Below are positions 7,586 to 10,233 of a stretch of DNA of 10,233 bases, one piece after another. The position numbers and the translations under genes were made by a program. The DNA lies in the NCBI GenBank assembly GCA_010015675.1, contig ML976979.1:1321993-1332225 (forward strand), read 5' to 3'. The notes beneath the pieces were generated by a model. The model was not told the DNA's origin. It worked only from the letters and a program-made list of their open reading frames with translations, and ran no database searches. The number at the start of each line of letters is the position of its first letter. Positions within the stretch are counted from its first letter, which is position 1. This DNA is from Byssothecium circinans. Its lineage: Eukaryota; Ascomycota; Dothideomycetes; Pleosporales; Massarinaceae.

Positions 7586-9289
7586 TCACTCAACTTTATC
7601 ATCGTTATCGTCCACATCACTACTTGACATAATAAACTGAGTACTGGCCTCTGACTTAGAAGAACCCTCTTTATCTACCTAACACGTTCTCGCGTTATGC
7701 CCAGCCTTACCGTAGTTGCCGCAGTGGCGAATACCTAGTTATCGCACTTTGTGTTCACCCTCCCCCCTCGCCCTCTTACGGTTCTGAACGGTTCCTAACG
7801 GTTCAGAACTGACCTGGTCTGCTATAGGACCAAACTCTATAGTGCCACCCTTCTGAAGATACTTGCGCTTGCGTGTTTTTTACTTAGTTACTACTGCAAG
7901 TTGCTGTTCAAGCTCTTCAATGCGCGCCTTCATAAGCGCAGTGTTATGCAGCACTAACTTAGTGCCTTTAACGAGCTGCGAAAGCCCATCCTGCGCCGTT
8001 CGTGGTGACCAAGTAATAGAATCACGTACGAACTTTAACTATGAGCTAAATTCGCGTGTATTACTCGGAGTCCTTGATAGCCATGGCGTCTCTAGTGGTG
8101 GGGGTCCTAGTGGGGTGCGTATACGCACATTAAGGCAATCAAGTACCACCTGCGCGTTTAGAGGGACTAGCCCTGTTGCCTCAAAGGCCTTTTGACAGTT
8201 CTGAACCGTAAACACGCTTGAAAACGCGTCTTTAAAGGCTGGTAGGAACGCTTCATTGACGTAAAAGACGCGCTTTTGCGCCAAGCCCTAAATGATCTTA
8301 GAGTACTTACGCTTGAGCGGCGAGAAGCACACCACATTAAGCGGCTGGAGGATGTGTGACGAGTGCGGTAGCATACAGAGCGTAAGGATCTTATTGTCAT
8401 AACAATAATCCTTGAAATCTTGATTTAGGTGGCTTTCATGGCCATCCAAAATCAGCAACCGATAGACGCTGACAGTTCTCGCCTTTGTATGCGCGTCAAA
8501 GTGCTTCAACCACGCGAGACTAAGCTTATTGGTCGTCCATCCATTCTCTAAGACTAAGAGCTTCTAATCGCGTGGTATATTAGCTTCCTAGTACCACGAA
8601 GAGATGTGGACGCGTCCTTTATATATAATAAATGGCGGGGTGAATGTACCATTTAAATATATACTCTGGATGTCTGTCACCCACTCCTTATCACCTGGCT
8701 GAACCGTTGTAGGCCTTTCTCGCTTCTCTAAGCCAGTAACCACTTTCATAGAGCTAATAATACCTATCTGAAAGCCGGTCTCATTAAAGTTGTGTATATC
8801 GTCGTCGTGTATACCGTACTTGGCTTTGGTATCCTCTATAAGCTTAAACCACGCGCCAACCACCTCAGGATCCTCCTGTAGAGCTCTCTGACGTTCCTTC
8901 GAACGGTTCCAAACCGTTTGTAACTGTTCTAAACGGTTCACGAACTATTCTGCCTAGTTATGGCCAACCTTCTCTCCACCCCGCTCGCGCAGTAGTTTAT
9001 TCGCCATATCTAACACTTCGCCCAGCGTAGGCGCGAATCCTCGCGAACCAAGGTCGAGGATATATTTGACAAGCGTGTCCTCTTCAGTCGAGAACAGTTT
9101 CGAACAGTTCGGTACTGTTGTTGGTCGAAAGGCGGTTCCGTTGAGGCGTGCAGAGAGTCTCTAATAACGAACGTTAAAAGCCTCAGCAGCGCGTTGGAGG
9201 CTTTTAAATTAGCCTAGATGGTAAGCCTGAAGGGCAAGCTCAATCCTGCCTTCTTGTTGAATAAGTAACGGATTTGTTGGTTGAGCCAT
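7586..9289 (-). pseudogene. Pogo/Fot1-type DDE transposase (CENP-B-like), RIP-inactivated
   Basis: One frame of 567 codons runs from ATG (9289-9287, purine at -3 and G at +4) to TGA (7588-7586), which abuts the terminal repeat. It is interrupted by 11 TAA/TAG codons at residues 27, 43, 112, 115, 234, 242, 334, 417, 470, 517 and 537; there is no frameshift. Domains in order are a psq-type HTH (about 15-55), a CENPB-type HTH (about 75-120, where GHN-stop-AE-stop-FVNR matches the usual GxNWxxxF), and the DDE core. The first catalytic position reads NFNETGF (Asn169), the second is intact in ILDGHESH (Asp282), and the third reads LQPLNVV (Asn318). The spacing of 35 residues between the last two fits pogo DD35D. 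A short coiled coil follows at about 450-470, then a C-terminal zinc knuckle, CGNYGKAGHNARTC, whose second Cys is Tyr526. The acidic tail ends in SSSDVDDNDDKVE. Only 17 bp separate the ATG from the right terminal repeat. Confidence 0.93.
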
Positions 9290-9326
9290 TTCGTGATGAG
9301 TGTGGTGTTGGTGTTGCCAAGGAAAA

Positions 9327-9360
9327 GTAGCCACTTTGGTGGGGTGGCCGCTTCAGTAGT
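9327..9360 (-). repeat. Element 3 right 17-bp units, two copies (inverted)
   Basis: Read on the minus strand these are ACTACTGAAGCGGCCAC (9360-9344) and CCCACCAAAGTGGCTAC (9343-9327). They lie between the inverted header (9361-9369) and the inner box. Compared with the left end they differ only by transitions, mainly at the CpG expected at unit positions 6-7. Confidence 0.85.
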
Positions 9361-9371
9361 GCTTTACGTTA

Positions 9372-9615
9372 TCTAACATAGCCACCTAATATAATTAACG
9401 CGTGGCGGCACTAAGGCAACTAACTACTAAACCATTGCGGGAGCGACAAAATATTTAGACAGCAGTCAAACAAGCTACCCTATATCTGCAACTATAACTT
9501 ACAAGCGTCCTTTCACTATAGTTGTTTCTAAATTGACTTAACGTTATCTTTCTAGTATACTGTGAGATAACCCCCGTGCTACTCTTAGCAAACTAAGCTA
9601 AGCGTTATATAATAG
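9372..9615. other. Less mutated 244-bp spacer between elements 3 and 4
   Basis: This stretch has many CA dinucleotides and moderate GC, unlike the gypsy remnant left of element 3. I find no open frame, tRNA or recognisable repeat here. It could be single-copy host DNA, or the gypsy 5' untranslated region or LTR. On the minus strand a TGGTTTAG (rc of 9427-9434) could be read as a primer binding site, but no matching LTR was found near the other end of the gypsy. Its identity is left open. Confidence 0.35.
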
Positions 9616-9617
9616 TA

Positions 9618-10233
9618 ACGTAAAGCACCACTGAACCGCCCACCCCACCGAACCGCTCACGAATTCCTTGGCGGAAAATCAAACATTCGACCTTTAATAA
9701 CTATTTAAATACTTAAGGTATAAAGCTGAAATTTTAAACATAGATATATATAATACAGGCTAAAAGGATTATAAAAAAATATTCTAGGATTTCTAATAGC
9801 TTAGTAAGCTATATAGGTATAGAGAATACTAGATTGCTTAAGCTCTATACCCTACAACACCTAATAAACTAGCTTAATAAATTATAATAACTTTAGAGCT
9901 AGTTTATATATATATATAATACACGTATTAGTACTAAAATTATAGCGTGCAGCCTAGACCTATTAGAGAACTAGCGTAGAGAGGGTAGAGATACCTAAAA
10001 TTAGAAATATATAATAAAAGACTTTAGTTAGCTAAGTATTCTAAGTTTTTATCTTTAAATAAACTTTATATATATATACAGAAGTAATATAAATAGTTAG
10101 CTACTAGAAAATAGCTTATATAAGCTTTATAATAAGGTAGTGTCTAAATTTTCTAAAAACCTATACTTCCTAAGCTAGATCTTTTAGTATTAGAGGTAAT
10201 TACTTACTTTAAACTTATATATAGCTTTATTTA
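9618..10233 (+). mobile_element. Element 4: left part of a non-autonomous TA-flanked DNA transposon (cut by window end)
   Basis: After TA (9616-9617) comes the header ACGTAAAGC (9618-9626), two 17-bp units and an inner box TTCCTTGGCGGAAAATC. From about 9725 the sequence is collinear with the body of element 1 (from about 2642) and with the reverse complement of element 2. Shared landmarks include GCTGAAATTTTAAA, the long ATATATATAATACAC tract, the inner-repeat arm at 9939-9958, GCTTATATAAGCT and the block around GTAGTGTCTAA. The body runs off the window in a region matching element 1 near 3149. If its length is like the others, the right end lies roughly 430-550 bp beyond the window. No coding capacity is visible. 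The terminal units differ from those of elements 1, 2 and 3. Confidence 0.85.
9627..9660 (+). repeat. Element 4 left 17-bp units, two copies
   Basis: The units are ACCACTGAACCGCCCAC (9627-9643) and CCCACCGAACCGCTCAC (9644-9660). They have the same 17-bp length and the same ACCAYYGA start and CCA-type end as the other elements, but the core is ACCGC rather than AGYGG, GACGG or GTGCG. Confidence 0.85.

Larger units (their letters stand above)
7523..9369 (-). mobile_element. Element 3: pogo/Fot1-type Tc1/mariner transposon with decayed transposase, 1,847 bp
   Basis: It is bounded by TA (7521-7522; 9370-9371). Terminal inverted repeats of 63 bp (7523-7585 and 9307-9369) differ at 7 positions, all transitions. 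Each consists of the header ACGTAAAGC, two 17-bp units and TTTTCCTTRGCAACA. A single minus-strand transposase frame fills almost all the space between the repeats. The length is usual for Fot1-like elements (about 1.8-2 kb). GC content and the number of CA/TG dinucleotides are far higher than in the gypsy remnant to its left, so it is younger or was mutated less. It was autonomous in origin, but the transposase is broken, so the copy could now move only in trans. It has the same 9-bp header as elements 2 and 4. Confidence 0.93.

Noticed and set aside
7863..8195. Plus-strand open frame of 110 codons
   Set aside because: It lies opposite the well-supported minus-strand transposase frame and shows no domain; it is an antisense shadow.
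8167..8400. Second minus-strand open frame of 77 codons
   Set aside because: It overlaps the transposase in another frame and is Arg/Ser-rich in the manner of a shifted reading; no motif is seen.
7586..9289. Stop-codon readthrough or recoding keeping the transposase alive
   Set aside because: Eleven stops plus loss of two catalytic Asp and one zinc-binding Cys, all in RIP context, point to inactivation rather than recoding.
9372..9615. Gypsy LTR with a primer binding site (TGGTTTAG on the minus strand)
   Set aside because: No second LTR copy is visible near the other end of the gypsy, and a TGG-led octamer is too short to rely on.
1..10233. Mitochondrial DNA, suggested by the high AT content
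   Set aside because: AT richness comes from CpA to TpA changes in nuclear-type LTR retrotransposons and a pogo-type element; no mitochondrial gene is present.

Overview
The window looks like nuclear, repeat-rich, AT-rich DNA of a filamentous ascomycete (Pezizomycotina). It holds no recognisable host gene, tRNA or rRNA. Most of it is decayed transposon sequence in which CpA/TpG dinucleotides are almost gone and TpA is in excess (for example, no CA dinucleotide occurs in 601-780). This is the signature of repeat-induced point mutation (RIP, C to T mainly at CpA). The species cannot be named from this.

Layout. A Ty1/copia pol remnant lies at 3-428 (+). A heavily mutated Ty3/gypsy chromovirus on the minus strand occupies 560-7520. 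Read on the minus strand it runs gag-protease (7520-6191), RT-RNase H (4976-3587), then RNase H connection-integrase-chromodomain (2529-560). Three DNA transposons interrupt or abut it, each bounded by TA: element 1 (2532-3584), element 2 (4979-6188) and element 3 (7523-9369). A less mutated 244-bp stretch follows (9372-9615), then the left part of element 4 (9618 to the window end).

Element 3 is a pogo/Fot1-type Tc1/mariner transposon. It carries one minus-strand transposase frame of 567 codons (9289-7586), broken by 11 TAA/TAG stops and no frameshift. Its DDD triad now reads N-D-N, and its C-terminal CCHC zinc knuckle has lost a cysteine; all of these changes fit CpA to TpA. Elements 1, 2 and 4 have no coding capacity and share one body, with element 2 inverted relative to the others.

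The most notable signal is the architecture of the ends. All four elements start with a 9-bp header (ACGTAAAGC, or ACGTATTCC in element 1), followed by 1 to 6 direct 17-bp units, then an inner CTTGGCAAGG-like box. The 17-bp unit has a shared frame, ACCAYYRA-N5-CCAM, with an element-specific core. Elements with the same body carry different units. This suggests exchangeable arrays of transposase binding sites, reminiscent of the 17-bp CENP-B box bound by the pogo-derived protein CENP-B. That functional reading is inference; the repeat structure is directly visible.
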